Below, in pieces: positions 36,864-46,121 of a DNA stretch of 64,000 bases. Origin of the DNA: Rhizobacter koreensis (GTDB taxonomy: Bacteria; Pseudomonadota; Gammaproteobacteria; Burkholderiales; Burkholderiaceae_C). The notes under the pieces are model-generated. The model worked only from the letters and a program-made list of their open reading frames with translations. It did not search any database and was not told where the DNA came from. The stretch lies in assembly GCF_013366375.1 (NCBI RefSeq), contig NZ_JABWMJ010000010.1, positions 124,001-188,000 on the forward strand, in the 5' to 3' direction. The translations under genes were made by a program, and so were the position numbers. Each line of letters opens with the position of its first letter. Position 1 is the first letter of the stretch.

Positions 36864-37856
36864 ATGGCGGCTTGCTCGACCCGAAGGTGCATGCGCGGCA
36901 CGGCCGCGATCATCGCGGCGCTCCTCGTGAGTGCCTGCTCGACCCCACGCACGCCGGCCCCCGTCGAAACCCGCCCGCCGCCGCCGCGACCCACCCGGGC
37001 TGGTGCGGCGACGACCCCCAGCACGCCCGTCGCAGCCCCCGCGGTCGACCCTGCGACGCTGCCGGGCGCCGAGAACGCCGGCAAGCCCGGCTACTACAGC
37101 GTCAAGCCCGGCGACACGCTGATGCGCATCGCCACGCAGAGCGGCAACAACTGGCGCGACCTCGTGCGCTGGAACAACCTCGAGAACCCGAACGTCATCG
37201 AGGTCGGGCAGGTGCTGCGGGTCGTGCCGCCCGGCGTCGAGCCCGGTGTGGCGACGAGCCGTGGCGTCACCGCGGCAAACATCGAGACGCGCCCGCTCGA
37301 TGCACGCGCGCCCGCTTCGACCAGCAGCACGACCGCGACGACTCTGCCGCCGGTCGGTCGCGCAGGCTCGGCGCCGGCGGCGGCGGCATCGTCGGCCGCC
37401 ACCGCCACCCCGAACCCGGTCGGCGCGGCGAGCAGTCCGGCCAGCGGCGCGCAGACCGCCACGCCGCCGCCGACCCTGCCGGCCGACGACGAGGAGATCG
37501 CCTGGAGCTGGCCCACGTCGTCGTCGCCCGCGCCGTACAACGAAGCCAAGGCCAAGGGCCTGGTGTTCCCCGGCAAGGCGGGCGACGCGGTGCTCGCCGC
37601 GGCCGACGGTCGCGTGGTCTACGCGGGCTCGGGCCTGCGCGGCTACGGCAACCTCGTGATCATCAAGCACAACTCGACGTACCTCACCGCGTACGCGCAC
37701 AACCGCAGCCTTCTCGTCAAGGAAGACCAGATGGTGCGGCGCGGCCAGAAGATCGCCGAGATGGGATCCACCGATGCGGACAGCGTGCAGCTGCACTTCG
37801 AGATCCGCAAGCAGGGCAAGCCGGTGGACCCGTCGCGCCTGCTGCCGCCGCGCTGA
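36864..37856 (+). CDS. nlpD: NlpD-like murein hydrolase activator lipoprotein (LysM + M23/LytM)
   Basis: 330 residues from ATG 36864, chosen because AAGGA lies five bases upstream; ATG 36891 would give a shorter, more usual lipoprotein signal. The lipobox is LLVSAC. A Pro/Thr/Ala-rich linker leads to a LysM domain (GYYSVKPGDTLMRIATQSGNNW to IEVGQVLRVV), a second low-complexity linker, and a C-terminal M23 domain (GLVFPGKAGDAVLAAADGRVVY, HNSTYLTAYAHN, VQLHFEIRKQGKPVDP). It would activate the amidase for septal splitting. It follows pcm, whose 3' end it nearly adjoins. Confidence 0.9.
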   Translation: MAACSTRRCMRGTAAIIAALLVSACSTPRTPAPVETRPPPPRPTRAGAATTPSTPVAAPAVDPATLPGAENAGKPGYYSVKPGDTLMRIATQSGNNWRDLVRWNNLENPNVIEVGQVLRVVPPGVEPGVATSRGVTAANIETRPLDARAPASTSSTTATTLPPVGRAGSAPAAAASSAATATPNPVGAASSPASGAQTATPPPTLPADDEEIAWSWPTSSSPAPYNEAKAKGLVFPGKAGDAVLAAADGRVVYAGSGLRGYGNLVIIKHNSTYLTAYAHNRSLLVKEDQMVRRGQKIAEMGSTDADSVQLHFEIRKQGKPVDPSRLLPPR

Positions 37857-37881
37857 GCCCGCGAGCTTCCGCGCGGCGCGC

Positions 37882-38682
37882 ATGTCGTCCTGGCCCGTCC
37901 TCGTCTTCGACGTCGAGTCGATTCCCGACGTGGCCGGCTTGCGCGTGCTGCGCGGCTCGGACCCCGCGCTCGACGATGCGGGCGTCTACGCCGAAGAGAT
38001 CGCCGAGCGCGCAGAGCGCGGCAAGAGCGACTTCATGCCGCTGCACCTGCAGCGCGTGCTCGTCATCAGCTGCGTCTTCCGCAACGCCGAGGGCCTGCGC
38101 ATCCACTCGCTGGTCGACCGCGAGACCGACGGGCGCAGCCAGGAGGGCCGCGTGATCCAGCAGTTCTTCGGCATGCTCGAGCGCCACACGCCGCAGCTCG
38201 TGAGCTGGAACGGCGGCGGCTTCGACCTGCCGGTGCTGCACTACCGCGGCCTGCGCCACGGCGTCGTCGCGAGCAAGTACTGGGACCTCGGCGAGGACGA
38301 CCGCGAGTTCCGCTACAACAACTACATCGGCCGCTACCACACGCGCCATCTCGACCTGATGGATCTGCTGGCGATGTACCAGCCGCGGGCGGCGGCGCCG
38401 CTCGACGCGATGGCGCGCCTGTGCGGCTTTCCGGGCAAGCTCGGGATGGACGGCTCGCAGGTCTACCCGGCGTACCTTGAAGGGCGCACCGACGAGATCC
38501 GGCGCTACTGCGAGACCGACGTGCTGAACACGTACCTGCTGTACTGCCGCTTCCAGAAGATGCGCGGCGGCTTCAGCGAGGTCGAGTACGAGCGCGAGAT
38601 CGACTTCGTGCGCGCGACGCTCGCCGGCATCGACGAGCCGCACTGGCGCGAATACCTCGAGGCGTGGAGCGCGATCGGTTGA
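37882..38682 (+). CDS. PolB-related 3'-5' exonuclease
   Basis: 266 residues of the predicted exonuclease family related to DNA polymerase B (PF10108). Exo I is VFDVESIPD, Exo II is SWNGGGFDLPVL, and Exo III is RYCETDVLNTYLLYCRF, so all DEDDy acidic residues are in place. It has no polymerase domain. It starts 25 bases after nlpD on the same strand and may be co-transcribed. In several betaproteobacteria this position next to nlpD is taken by rpoS, which is not seen here. Confidence 0.85.
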   Translation: MSSWPVLVFDVESIPDVAGLRVLRGSDPALDDAGVYAEEIAERAERGKSDFMPLHLQRVLVISCVFRNAEGLRIHSLVDRETDGRSQEGRVIQQFFGMLERHTPQLVSWNGGGFDLPVLHYRGLRHGVVASKYWDLGEDDREFRYNNYIGRYHTRHLDLMDLLAMYQPRAAAPLDAMARLCGFPGKLGMDGSQVYPAYLEGRTDEIRRYCETDVLNTYLLYCRFQKMRGGFSEVEYEREIDFVRATLAGIDEPHWREYLEAWSAIG

Positions 38683-38704
38683 TCGCGCGGCGCCGAACCG
38701 CACG

Positions 38705-39853
38705 CTACATCGACGCTTCGAGAATCCGCACGTAGTCGTCGCGACTCGCGATCCGCGGGTTGGTCTTGTGGCAGTGGTCGGCCATGGCGCCGTCGATGAC
38801 GCGGTCGAACAGCGCCGGCGTGACGCCGAGCTGCGCAAGCCCCGACGGCAGGCCGAGCCGCCGGTTGAGATCGCGCAGCGCCTCGGCGACCGCATCGCCG
38901 CTGTCGTCGCTGCGCTCGAGTCCCATCGCGTGTGCCATGCGGGCGAGCCGGCGGTCGCGCCGCATCGATTCCGCGGGCGCGTTGAAGCGCACGATCTCCG
39001 GCAGGAAGAGGGCGTTCAGCGTGCCGTGATGCAGGCGCGGGTCGACACCACCGAGGCTGTGGCTGAGGCTGTGCACGCAGCCGAGGCCCTTCTGGAACGC
39101 CATCGCGCCCTGCATGCTCGCGCTCATCATGTTCCAGCGCGCGTCGCGGTCGCTGCCGTCGCGGGTCGCGCGCTCGATGTGCGCCCAGGCGCGCTCGAGG
39201 CCGTCGAGCGCGATGCCGTCGGCAGGCGGGTTGACCGCCGGCGCCATGAAGGTCTCCATGCAGTGCGCGATCGCGTCCATGCCGGTTGCCGCGGTGAGGA
39301 ACGGCGGCAGCCCGAGCGTGAGCTCGGGGTCGCAGATCGCGGCCTTGGGCACCAGGTGCCAGCTGTGGAAGCCGAGCTTGCGACCATCGTCGACGATGAC
39401 GATGGCGCCGCGTGCGACCTCGCTGCCGGTGCCGGCAGTGGTCGGCACCGCGATGAGCGGCGCGACGTGCGCGCCGATGCGCGGGCTGCCGCCTTCGATG
39501 GTGGCGTAGGTGGTGAGCGGCCCCGGGTGCGTCGCCGCGATCGCGACGCCCTTGGCGAGGTCGATGCTCGAGCCGCCGCCGAGCCCGACGAGGCCGTCGC
39601 AATCGTGTGCGCGAAACATCTCCACCGCGGCGCGCACGGCGGCCTCGGTGGGGTTCGACGGCGTCGCGTCGAACACCGCGTGCGGCAGATCGCCGAGCGC
39701 GGCGACCGCGCGATCGACGATGCCCGCCGCTCTCACGCCGGGGTCGGAGACGATCAGCGGCCTGCGGATGCCGGTGCGTTCGCACTCGGCCGCCAGCAGC
39801 GCGAGCGCGCCGAAATCGATCTGGATCTGGGTGATGTAGTTGATGAGCGCCAT
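38705..39853 (-). CDS. Iron-containing alcohol dehydrogenase
   Basis: 382 residues of the group III ADH family: GLGGGSSIDLAKGVAI (NAD-binding), PTTAGTGSEV, then metal-site histidines in TGMDAIAHCMETFMAP, GCVHSLSHSLGG and RLHHGTLNALFLPEIVRFN. Such enzymes oxidise primary alcohols, hydroxy acids or lactaldehyde with Fe2+ and NAD. It resembles the 4-hydroxybutyrate/maleylacetate-type branch only generally, so substrate is open. It is convergent with the exonuclease and divergent from the thioesterase-GNAT fusion. Confidence 0.88.
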   Translation of the reverse strand: MALINYITQIQIDFGALALLAAECERTGIRRPLIVSDPGVRAAGIVDRAVAALGDLPHAVFDATPSNPTEAAVRAAVEMFRAHDCDGLVGLGGGSSIDLAKGVAIAATHPGPLTTYATIEGGSPRIGAHVAPLIAVPTTAGTGSEVARGAIVIVDDGRKLGFHSWHLVPKAAICDPELTLGLPPFLTAATGMDAIAHCMETFMAPAVNPPADGIALDGLERAWAHIERATRDGSDRDARWNMMSASMQGAMAFQKGLGCVHSLSHSLGGVDPRLHHGTLNALFLPEIVRFNAPAESMRRDRRLARMAHAMGLERSDDSGDAVAEALRDLNRRLGLPSGLAQLGVTPALFDRVIDGAMADHCHKTNPRIASRDDYVRILEASM

Positions 39854-39925
39854 GGTCGTACCGGTGCCTGGAAGCCTCGGGCAGTCTGGCACACTGACCC
39901 GCCCTCCAACCCTCCCGCCGCCCCC

Positions 39926-40783
39926 GTGGAACCCCGCGATTTCCGCTTTCTCGAGCGCCTGCGCGTGCGCTGGTCCGAGATCGACGCCCAGAAGATCGTC
40001 TTCAACGGCCACTACCTGACCTACTTCGACACCGCGCTCGCGGGGTACTGGCGTGCCCTCGCGGTGCCGTACGCGGAGTCGATGCATGCGCTCGGCGGCG
40101 ATCTCTACGTGCGCAAGGCCACGCTCGAGTACGAGGCGTCGGCGATGTACGACGACGTGATCGACGTCGGCGTGCGCTGTGCGCGCATCGGCAACACGTC
40201 GCTGACATTCGAGGCGGTGGTCTTTCGCGATGGCCGGCGTCTCGTGATCGGCGAACTCGTCTACGTGTTCGCCGACCCGGCGGTGCAGCGCCCGAGGCCG
40301 CTGCCGGCGGCGCTGCGCGACCTGCTCGACGCCTACGAGCGCGGCGAGCCGCCGGTCGAGGTACGGCTCGGCAGCTGGGACGAGCTCGGCACCGATGCGA
40401 TGCGGATCCGCAGCGAGGTCTTCGTCGACGAGCAGAAGGTGCCCGCCGAACTCGAGCACGACGAGGCCGACGCCGAGGCATTGCATGCGGTCGCCTACAA
40501 CCGGCTCGGCGCCGCGGTCGCGACCGCGCGCGTGCTCGACCTCGGCGCCGCGGCCGTGAAGGTCGGCCGCATGGCGGTGCGCCGCACGCTGCGCGCGAGC
40601 GGCGTCGGTCGCACGGTGCTGGACGCGGTGCTCGCCGCCGCCGCCGCGCGCGGCGCGCGCGAGGCGGTGCTGCACGCGCAGACCGCGGCGGCCGGCTTCT
40701 ACACGCGCGCCGGCTTCGTGGCGCACGGCCCCGGCTTCGTCGAAGCCGGAATCGACCACGTGGAGATGCGGCGCGGGTTGTGA
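39926..40783 (+). CDS. Thioesterase (YbgC-like hotdog) - GNAT acetyltransferase fusion
   Basis: 285 residues from GTG 39926. Residues 1-135 form a 4-hydroxybenzoyl-CoA-thioesterase-type hotdog: RVRWSEIDAQKIVFNGHYLTYFDTA, with the usual catalytic Asp after the SE pair, then SLTFEAVVFRDGRRLVIGELVYVF. Residues 145-285 are a GNAT of the ElaA kind: IRSEVFVDEQKVPAELEHDEAD and VGRMAVRRTLRASGVGRTVLDAVL. The fusion suggests a coupled acyl-CoA hydrolysis and acyl transfer, or simply channelled CoA intermediates. Divergent from the alcohol dehydrogenase. Confidence 0.85.
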   Translation: MEPRDFRFLERLRVRWSEIDAQKIVFNGHYLTYFDTALAGYWRALAVPYAESMHALGGDLYVRKATLEYEASAMYDDVIDVGVRCARIGNTSLTFEAVVFRDGRRLVIGELVYVFADPAVQRPRPLPAALRDLLDAYERGEPPVEVRLGSWDELGTDAMRIRSEVFVDEQKVPAELEHDEADAEALHAVAYNRLGAAVATARVLDLGAAAVKVGRMAVRRTLRASGVGRTVLDAVLAAAAARGAREAVLHAQTAAAGFYTRAGFVAHGPGFVEAGIDHVEMRRGL

Positions 40784-40886
40784 TGGTGCGCGGCGAGCGC
40801 CGGTGCTCGTCGCAGGCCGCTGCGCGCCCGAGAAGCGGCTGGGCGCGCGTCGAATCGTCGGGCGCGTTCGCCGACCGGCCCGGCGC

Positions 40887-41213
40887 TCAGGGCGTCGCCG
40901 GCGTGATCGTCTCGAACGCCTCGACGTGTCGCGGGCCCTCGATGAACGGCCTCACCCGTTCGGCGCGCGTCTCGATCGCCTGTTGAACCGACTCGTCGAC
41001 GCCGGCACCGCCGGCTTGCGCGTCCATCGCGTAGACCTCCATCCACGTCTGCAGCGCGGTCGCCGGCGCATTCGGCGGGATCGGACGCCGGAGCACCCGC
41101 GCCTGCAGCCCCGGGAACTCGGCGACGAGGCCGGTCTGCAGGCGGTCGACCGCGGCGTACGCGGCGTCTGCGTTGCCGGGCGAGACCCGGTAGTAGACGA
41201 AGAGCTCGCGCAC
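40887..41213 (-). CDS. DUF4936 family small protein
   Basis: 108 residues from GTG 41213, four bases after the ygfZ stop. ELFVYYRVSPGNADAAYAAV at the N-terminus and RRPIPPNAPATALQTWMEVY in the middle are typical of DUF4936, a ferredoxin-like-fold family common next to ygfZ in betaproteobacteria. RHVEAFETI closes it. Function unknown; co-transcription with ygfZ implies a link to iron-sulfur or one-carbon metabolism. Confidence 0.75.
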   Translation of the reverse strand: MRELFVYYRVSPGNADAAYAAVDRLQTGLVAEFPGLQARVLRRPIPPNAPATALQTWMEVYAMDAQAGGAGVDESVQQAIETRAERVRPFIEGPRHVEAFETITPATP

Positions 41214-41217
41214 CGGA

Positions 41218-42144
41218 TCAGGCGTCCGCGGCCTCGAGCGGCAGCGCGTACGGCAACTCGCGCGGCTCGAGGCGCGGTCCTTCAGCAGACCCGAGATGCA
41301 GGGCACCCGCGTCGAGCGACGCGAGCCGCACTTCGACCAGCGCACTGGCACCGGCGCCATCCGGGCGCGGCGCCGCACTCGCGACGGTGCCGATCGGCTC
41401 GCTCGCGTCGCCCCCCGCGAACACGTCCTGTCCCGGCGTCGGCAGCTGCGCGGAATCGAACAGCAGCGTGCGGCGTTTGATCGTGCCGCGGTACTGGCTG
41501 CGCGCGACGACCTCCTGACCGGGGTAGCAGCCCTTTTGGAAGTCGACTGCGCCGACCAGCTCGTGATTGACCATCTGCGGCACGAAGCGGTCGACCGTGG
41601 CGGCCTCGATCGTGACGATGCCGCTCTGCAGGTCGAGCCAGCGCCAGTGCGCGAGCGCGAGCGGCGCGGCGTCGGTTCCCTCGACCTGGCCGGCGACGAG
41701 CACGCGGCGCGATCCGAGCGCGTCGGGCAGGCGGATCGCCGCGCCGGTGGCGTCGGCGCGCACGCCCCAGACGTCCAGCTCGGCCGCTGCCGCGTCCGCC
41801 GCGTCGCCGGCGAGCCCGACCAGCGGCATCTCGGCGCTCGCATCGGTCAGCTTGCACTTGGCGCGCAGCACGAACATCGACAGGCGCTTGAGCGTCGGTG
41901 CCAGCAGGTCGCGGGCGCAGGCCAGGAAAACGGTCTCCGGGGCAGGGCGCCACACGACGAAGCTCGCCTGCAGCCGCCCCTTGGCCGAGCAGAAGCCGGC
42001 CAGGCGCGCGCGGGTCGAGGCAAGCCCGGTGACGTCGTTGGTGAGCTGGCCGTGCAGGAAGGTGGCCGCGTCGGCGCCTTCGGCGCGGATCACGCCCCAG
42101 TCGTCGAGCCGGGCCGCACCATGGAGGGCAGGGAGGCTGGGCAT
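41218..42144 (-). CDS. ygfZ: tRNA-modifying / iron-sulfur-associated folate-binding protein YgfZ
   Basis: 308 residues of the GcvT-like YgfZ family. The signature KGCYPGQEVVAR, with its conserved cysteine, and LHGQLTNDVTGL near the N-terminus identify it. YgfZ binds folate and helps assembly or repair of certain Fe-S enzymes, including MiaB. It is divergent from mltG across 71 bases, an arrangement common in Burkholderiales, and is followed by DUF4936. Confidence 0.92.
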   Translation of the reverse strand: MPSLPALHGAARLDDWGVIRAEGADAATFLHGQLTNDVTGLASTRARLAGFCSAKGRLQASFVVWRPAPETVFLACARDLLAPTLKRLSMFVLRAKCKLTDASAEMPLVGLAGDAADAAAAELDVWGVRADATGAAIRLPDALGSRRVLVAGQVEGTDAAPLALAHWRWLDLQSGIVTIEAATVDRFVPQMVNHELVGAVDFQKGCYPGQEVVARSQYRGTIKRRTLLFDSAQLPTPGQDVFAGGDASEPIGTVASAAPRPDGAGASALVEVRLASLDAGALHLGSAEGPRLEPRELPYALPLEAADA

Positions 42145-42215
42145 GGGCCATTATCATCGGCGCCGATGACGCGTCCCACCTTGCGGGCTCTGCCGACGGC
42201 GTGGGCTCCGGCCCG

Positions 42216-43229
42216 ATGAAGGCCGCGCGCGCCCTCGCCGTTCTGTTGTTCCTGGCGCTCGTCGGCGCCGGCGCGGCGGCGTTCTGGTGGCTGGGTCAGC
42301 CGCTCCGGCTCGCCGCACCGACGGTCGAGCTCGCGATCGAACCCGGCACCACGCCGGCGAAGGTGGCCGAAGGCTGGGTCGCCGCCGGCGTGCGCACCTC
42401 GCCCGAGCTGCTCTACCAGTGGTTCAAGTGGTCGGGTCAGGCGCGCCAGATCCGCGCCGGCAGCTACGAGGTGACCGCCGGCGTCACGCCGCGGAGCCTC
42501 CTGGAGAAGATGGTGCGCGGCGACGAGAGCGTCGCCTTCGTTCGCATCCCCGAAGGCGCGACGTTCCGGCAGGTGAGGGCCGAGCTCGCCAAGGCCGAGG
42601 CGCTGCGCCCGACCTTGGCGGGCCTCAGCGACCCCGACCTCATGCAGGCGATCGGCGCTCCCGGCGTGCACCCGGAAGGGCGCTTCCACCCCGACACCTA
42701 TTCGTACAGCAAGGGCAGCAGCGACGTCGAGGTGCTGCGGCGCGCCTATCGCGCGATGCAGCGGCGCCTCGCCGACGCCTGGCAGCAGCGCGCGGCCGAC
42801 CTGCCGCTGAAGAGCGCGGACGAGGCGCTCACGTTGGCGTCGATCGTCGAGAAGGAGACCGGCGTCGCCGCCGACCGCGGGCTGGTGGCCGGCGTCTTCA
42901 TGAACCGCCTGCGCATCGGGATGCCGCTGCAGACCGACCCCACGGTGATCTACGGGCTCGGCAGCGCGTTCGACGGCAACCTGAGAAAGCGCGACCTGCA
43001 GACCGACTCGCCCTACAACACCTACCTGCGCGTCGGCCTGCCACCGACGCCGATCGCGATGCCGAGCAAGGCCTCGCTGCTCGCTGCGGTGAATCCGACG
43101 CGTACCGAGGCGCTCTACTTCGTCGCCCGCGGCGACGGCAGCAGCGAGTTCAGCGCCAGTCTTGCCGACCACAACCGCGCGGTCGACCGCTTTCAGCGCC
43201 GCCCGGCGGCCGCCGCCTCCCGGCCATGA
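42216..43229 (+). CDS. mltG: Endolytic murein transglycosylase MltG
   Basis: 337 residues from ATG 42216. One N-terminal transmembrane helix ([20 protein letters not shown]) precedes the YceG-like domain. [10 protein letters not shown] carries the catalytic glutamate, and [11 protein letters not shown] and [16 protein letters not shown] are conserved family blocks. MltG cleaves nascent glycan strands and sets their length. It heads a tight plus-strand operon; its stop overlaps tmk (ATGA). Confidence 0.94.
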   Translation: MKAARALAVLLFLALVGAGAAAFWWLGQPLRLAAPTVELAIEPGTTPAKVAEGWVAAGVRTSPELLYQWFKWSGQARQIRAGSYEVTAGVTPRSLLEKMVRGDESVAFVRIPEGATFRQVRAELAKAEALRPTLAGLSDPDLMQAIGAPGVHPEGRFHPDTYSYSKGSSDVEVLRRAYRAMQRRLADAWQQRAADLPLKSADEALTLASIVEKETGVAADRGLVAGVFMNRLRIGMPLQTDPTVIYGLGSAFDGNLRKRDLQTDSPYNTYLRVGLPPTPIAMPSKASLLAAVNPTRTEALYFVARGDGSSEFSASLADHNRAVDRFQRRPAAAASRP

Positions 43230-43837
43230 CGCGCCGCTTCATCACGTTCGAAGGCATCGACGGAGCCGGCAAGTCGACCCACATCGGGCGTCTGGCCGAA
43301 CGCCTGCGCGGGCGCGGCGCCAACGTCGTCGTGACGCGCGAGCCGGGCGGCACCGAGCTTGCCGAGCAGCTGCGCGAGCTCGTGCTGCACCGTTCGATGG
43401 ACCCCCTCACCGAAACGCTGCTCGTCTTCGCGGCGCGCCGCGACCACCTGCAGCGCGTGATCGAGCCGGCGCTCGCGCGCGGCGATACCGTGCTCTGCGA
43501 CCGCTTCACCGACGCCACCTTCGCGTATCAAGGCGGCGGGCGCGGCTTTCCGCTCGACGTGCTCGGCACCCTCGAAGGTTGGGTGCAGGGCGCGCTGCAG
43601 CCGGACCTCACGCTGTGGTTCGACCTCGACCCGGCAGCGGCCGCCGCCCGTCGCGCCGCCGCTCGCGCCGCCGACCGCTTCGAGAGCGAGGACACCGCCT
43701 TCTTCGCGCGCGTGCGCACTGGCTACCTGGCGCGCATGGCAGCGGCGCCGGCGCGCTTCGCCCGCATCGATTCGTCGGGCCCGCGCGACGAGGTCGAGCG
43801 CCAGGTCGACGCCGCGCTCGAGGCGCGCGGGTGGTGA
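43226..43837 (+). CDS. tmk: Thymidylate kinase
   Basis: 203 residues. P-loop [11 protein letters not shown] at residues 8-18, the DRF motif in [17 protein letters not shown] and the TREPGGT segment are diagnostic of TMP kinase, which makes dTDP. The lid region [12 protein letters not shown] is present. It overlaps mltG by four bases and holB by four bases (GTGA). Confidence 0.95.
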   Translation: MTRRFITFEGIDGAGKSTHIGRLAERLRGRGANVVVTREPGGTELAEQLRELVLHRSMDPLTETLLVFAARRDHLQRVIEPALARGDTVLCDRFTDATFAYQGGGRGFPLDVLGTLEGWVQGALQPDLTLWFDLDPAAAAARRAAARAADRFESEDTAFFARVRTGYLARMAAAPARFARIDSSGPRDEVERQVDAALEARGW

Positions 43838-44898
43838 CCGACGCGTCCGGAGCCGCCGCGCTGCCCTGGCTGACGGCGCCGCTGCAGCGCATCCTCGCAA
43901 CGCAGCGCGCGCACGCGCTGCTGCTGCACGGCCCGCGCGGCGTCGGCGAGTTCGAGCTCGCTCTGCTGCTCGCGCAGGGGTGGCTGTGCGAAGCCGCCGA
44001 CGTGCCGTTGGCGGCACGGCCGTGCCGCCGCTGCGCGTCGTGCCACCTCGTCGACGCGCGCTCGCACCCCGACCTGATGGTGCTGCTGCCCGACGCGCTG
44101 CGCCAGCGCCTCGGCTGGTCTGGCGGCGACGCGGAAGAGGGCGGTGCCGAGAAGGCGAGCAAGGCCAAGCCCAGCAAGGACATCAAGGTCGAGGCGGTGC
44201 GCGCCGCCGTCGGATTCGTGCAGACCACCGCGGCGCGCGGCCGCGCCAAGGTGCTGGTGCTGCATCCGGCCGAGCGCATGAACGCGATCGCCGCCAACGC
44301 GCTGTTGAAGACGCTCGAAGAGCCGCCCGGGCTCGCCCGTTTCGTGCTCTGCAGCGGCGACCCGGCCGCTCTGCTGCCGACGATCCGCAGCCGCTGCCAG
44401 CGCGTGGCGCTCGCCGCGCCCGAGCCGGCGGAGGCGAGCGCATGGCTCGCCGCGCGCGGCGTCCCCGAGCCGGCGCTGATGCTCGCTGCGGCCGGCGGGC
44501 AGCCGCAAGAGGTGCTCGCGTGGGCCGAGTTCGGCATCGATGCGGCGCTCTGGAGCCGCCTTCCTGGCGCGGTGACGGCGGGTGACGCCAGCGTGCTGCA
44601 CGGCTGGCCGCTGCCGCTGGCTGTCGAGGCGCTGCACAAGCTCTGCCACGATGCGCTCTGCGTCGCGACCGGCGCGGCACCCCGCTACTTTCCGGCGCCG
44701 GCGCTGCGCAGCCGCGGCGACGTCGCTCGCCTCGTCGCCTGGTCGCGTGCGCTCGCCGACCTGGCACGTGACGCCGAACACCCGTGGAATGTCGACCTGG
44801 CGGTGCAGGCGGCGGTCCAGCAGGGCCGCGAAGCGTTGAATCCGCCGCGCATCGCCGGCGCCGCCCGACGGACGGCGTCGCTAAACTCGTCGCGATGA
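43834..44898 (+). CDS. holB: DNA polymerase III subunit delta'
   Basis: 354 residues from a GTG overlapping the tmk stop. [18 protein letters not shown] is the remnant P-loop usual in delta'. The zinc module uses four cysteines in [46 protein letters not shown] and SRCQR (arginine finger, SRC motif) are clamp-loader hallmarks. It is a stator of the gamma complex that loads the sliding clamp. An insert rich in Lys/Glu/Ala (about 100-115) is family-variable. Confidence 0.94.
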   Translation: MTDASGAAALPWLTAPLQRILATQRAHALLLHGPRGVGEFELALLLAQGWLCEAADVPLAARPCRRCASCHLVDARSHPDLMVLLPDALRQRLGWSGGDAEEGGAEKASKAKPSKDIKVEAVRAAVGFVQTTAARGRAKVLVLHPAERMNAIAANALLKTLEEPPGLARFVLCSGDPAALLPTIRSRCQRVALAAPEPAEASAWLAARGVPEPALMLAAAGGQPQEVLAWAEFGIDAALWSRLPGAVTAGDASVLHGWPLPLAVEALHKLCHDALCVATGAAPRYFPAPALRSRGDVARLVAWSRALADLARDAEHPWNVDLAVQAAVQQGREALNPPRIAGAARRTASLNSSR

Positions 44899-45290
44899 TC
44901 GAACCCCCGCCGCGCCCCGGCGCGCCTGCGCTCGGAACGCCGCCCGCGACGTCGCGGCCGAGCGTGATCCAACTCGTGTTCCGCGAGAAGGGCGCGCTCT
45001 ACGCCGCCTATATGCCGATCTTCTCGGAAGGGGGTCTCTTCGTTCCGACCACGCGCGAGTACCGGCTCGGCGACGACATCTACCTGCTGCTGTCGCTGCC
45101 CGACGACCCGCAGCGCTACCCGGTGGCCGGCAAGGTCGGCTGGCTGACGCCCGCCAACGCGTCCGGCGGCCGCACCCAGGGCGTCGGCGTGCGCTTTCCG
45201 GCCGACGAGAAGACGCGCGCCTTGCGCGTGCGCATCGAGGAGCTGCTGGGCACGACGCTGTCGTCGACCAAGCCGACGCAGACAATCTGA
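44895..45290 (+). CDS. pilZ: PilZ-domain protein (type IV pilus-associated)
   Basis: 131 residues, overlapping holB by four bases (ATGA). LYAAYMPIFSEGGLFVPTTREYRLGDDIYLLLSLPD and GVGVRFPADEKTRALRVRIEELLG match the short PilZ proteins encoded between holB and tatD in many proteobacteria. Like them it lacks the N-terminal RxxxR c-di-GMP motif, so it probably works through protein contacts in pilus biogenesis. Confidence 0.9.
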   Translation: MIEPPPRPGAPALGTPPATSRPSVIQLVFREKGALYAAYMPIFSEGGLFVPTTREYRLGDDIYLLLSLPDDPQRYPVAGKVGWLTPANASGGRTQGVGVRFPADEKTRALRVRIEELLGTTLSSTKPTQTI

Positions 45291-45297
45291 CGTCGAA

Positions 45298-45316
45298 GAC
45301 CGGCCGTTCGCCGGTC
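45298..45316. other. Short hairpin between pilZ and tatD
   Basis: GACCGGC, five bases, GCCGGTC makes a seven-pair stem in the 39-base gap just before tatD. No T tract follows, so it is not a convincing terminator; it might stabilise the mRNA end or weaken read-through. Confidence 0.3.
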
Positions 45317-45329
45317 GTGCTCCGAAAAG

Positions 45330-46121
45330 ATGTACGTCGATTCGCACTGCCACCTGAGCTACCCCGGGCTCGCCGACCGCATCGACGCGGTGCGCGCCGA
45401 CATGGCCGCGGCCGACGTCGACCGGGCGCTCTGCATCTGCACCACGCTCGAGGAGTTCGAAGCCGTGCACGCGCTCGCGCTCGCGTACGACAACTTCTGG
45501 TGCAGCGTGGGCGTGCACCCCGACAACGAGGACGTGCAGGAGCCCACGGTCGACGACCTGGTGAGTCGCGCTGCTCGTCCGCGCGTGGTCGCGATCGGCG
45601 AGACCGGCCTCGACTACTACCGGCTCGACGGCCGCGGCGTCGACGAGATGGCGTGGCAGCGCGAGCGTTTCCGCGTCCACATCCGGGCGTCGCTCGCGAC
45701 CGGTCTGCCGCTCGTGATTCACACCCGCAGCGCGTCGGCCGACACGCTCGACGTGCTGCGCGAGGAGGGCGGCTCGCGCGCCACCGGCGTCTTCCACTGC
45801 TTCACCGAGACCGCCGAAGTGGCGCGCGCCGCGCTCGACCTGGGCTTTTACATCTCGTTCTCCGGGATTCTGACGTTCAAGAACGCCGCCGAGCTTCGCG
45901 AGGTGGCGCGTTTCGTACCGCTCGACCGGTGCCTCATCGAAACCGACAGCCCCTACCTCGCGCCGGTTCCGTTCCGCGGCAAGCCCAACTCGCCGGCCTG
46001 GGTGCCTTACGTCGCGCGTCAGATCGCCGAGCTGAAGGGATCGAGCCCCGAGGCGATCGGCGAAACGACGAGCCGGAACTTCGAGACGCTGTTCGGCAGG
46101 GTCGCAGCGAACGCCGGCTGA
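45330..46121 (+). CDS. tatD: TatD-family DNase / metal-dependent hydrolase
   Basis: 263 residues of the TatD (YcfH-like) family. VDSHCHL supplies two metal histidines; AIGETGLDYYRL the glutamate; LVIHTRSA and GVFHCFT two more histidines; and IETDSPYLAPVPFRGKPNSP the conserved aspartate. A 3'-5' exonuclease and deoxyribonuclease role in DNA repair is expected. It is the last gene of the mltG-tmk-holB-pilZ operon and precedes the gene-poor stretch that holds the dif-like site. Confidence 0.92.
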   Translation: MYVDSHCHLSYPGLADRIDAVRADMAAADVDRALCICTTLEEFEAVHALALAYDNFWCSVGVHPDNEDVQEPTVDDLVSRAARPRVVAIGETGLDYYRLDGRGVDEMAWQRERFRVHIRASLATGLPLVIHTRSASADTLDVLREEGGSRATGVFHCFTETAEVARAALDLGFYISFSGILTFKNAAELREVARFVPLDRCLIETDSPYLAPVPFRGKPNSPAWVPYVARQIAELKGSSPEAIGETTSRNFETLFGRVAANAG

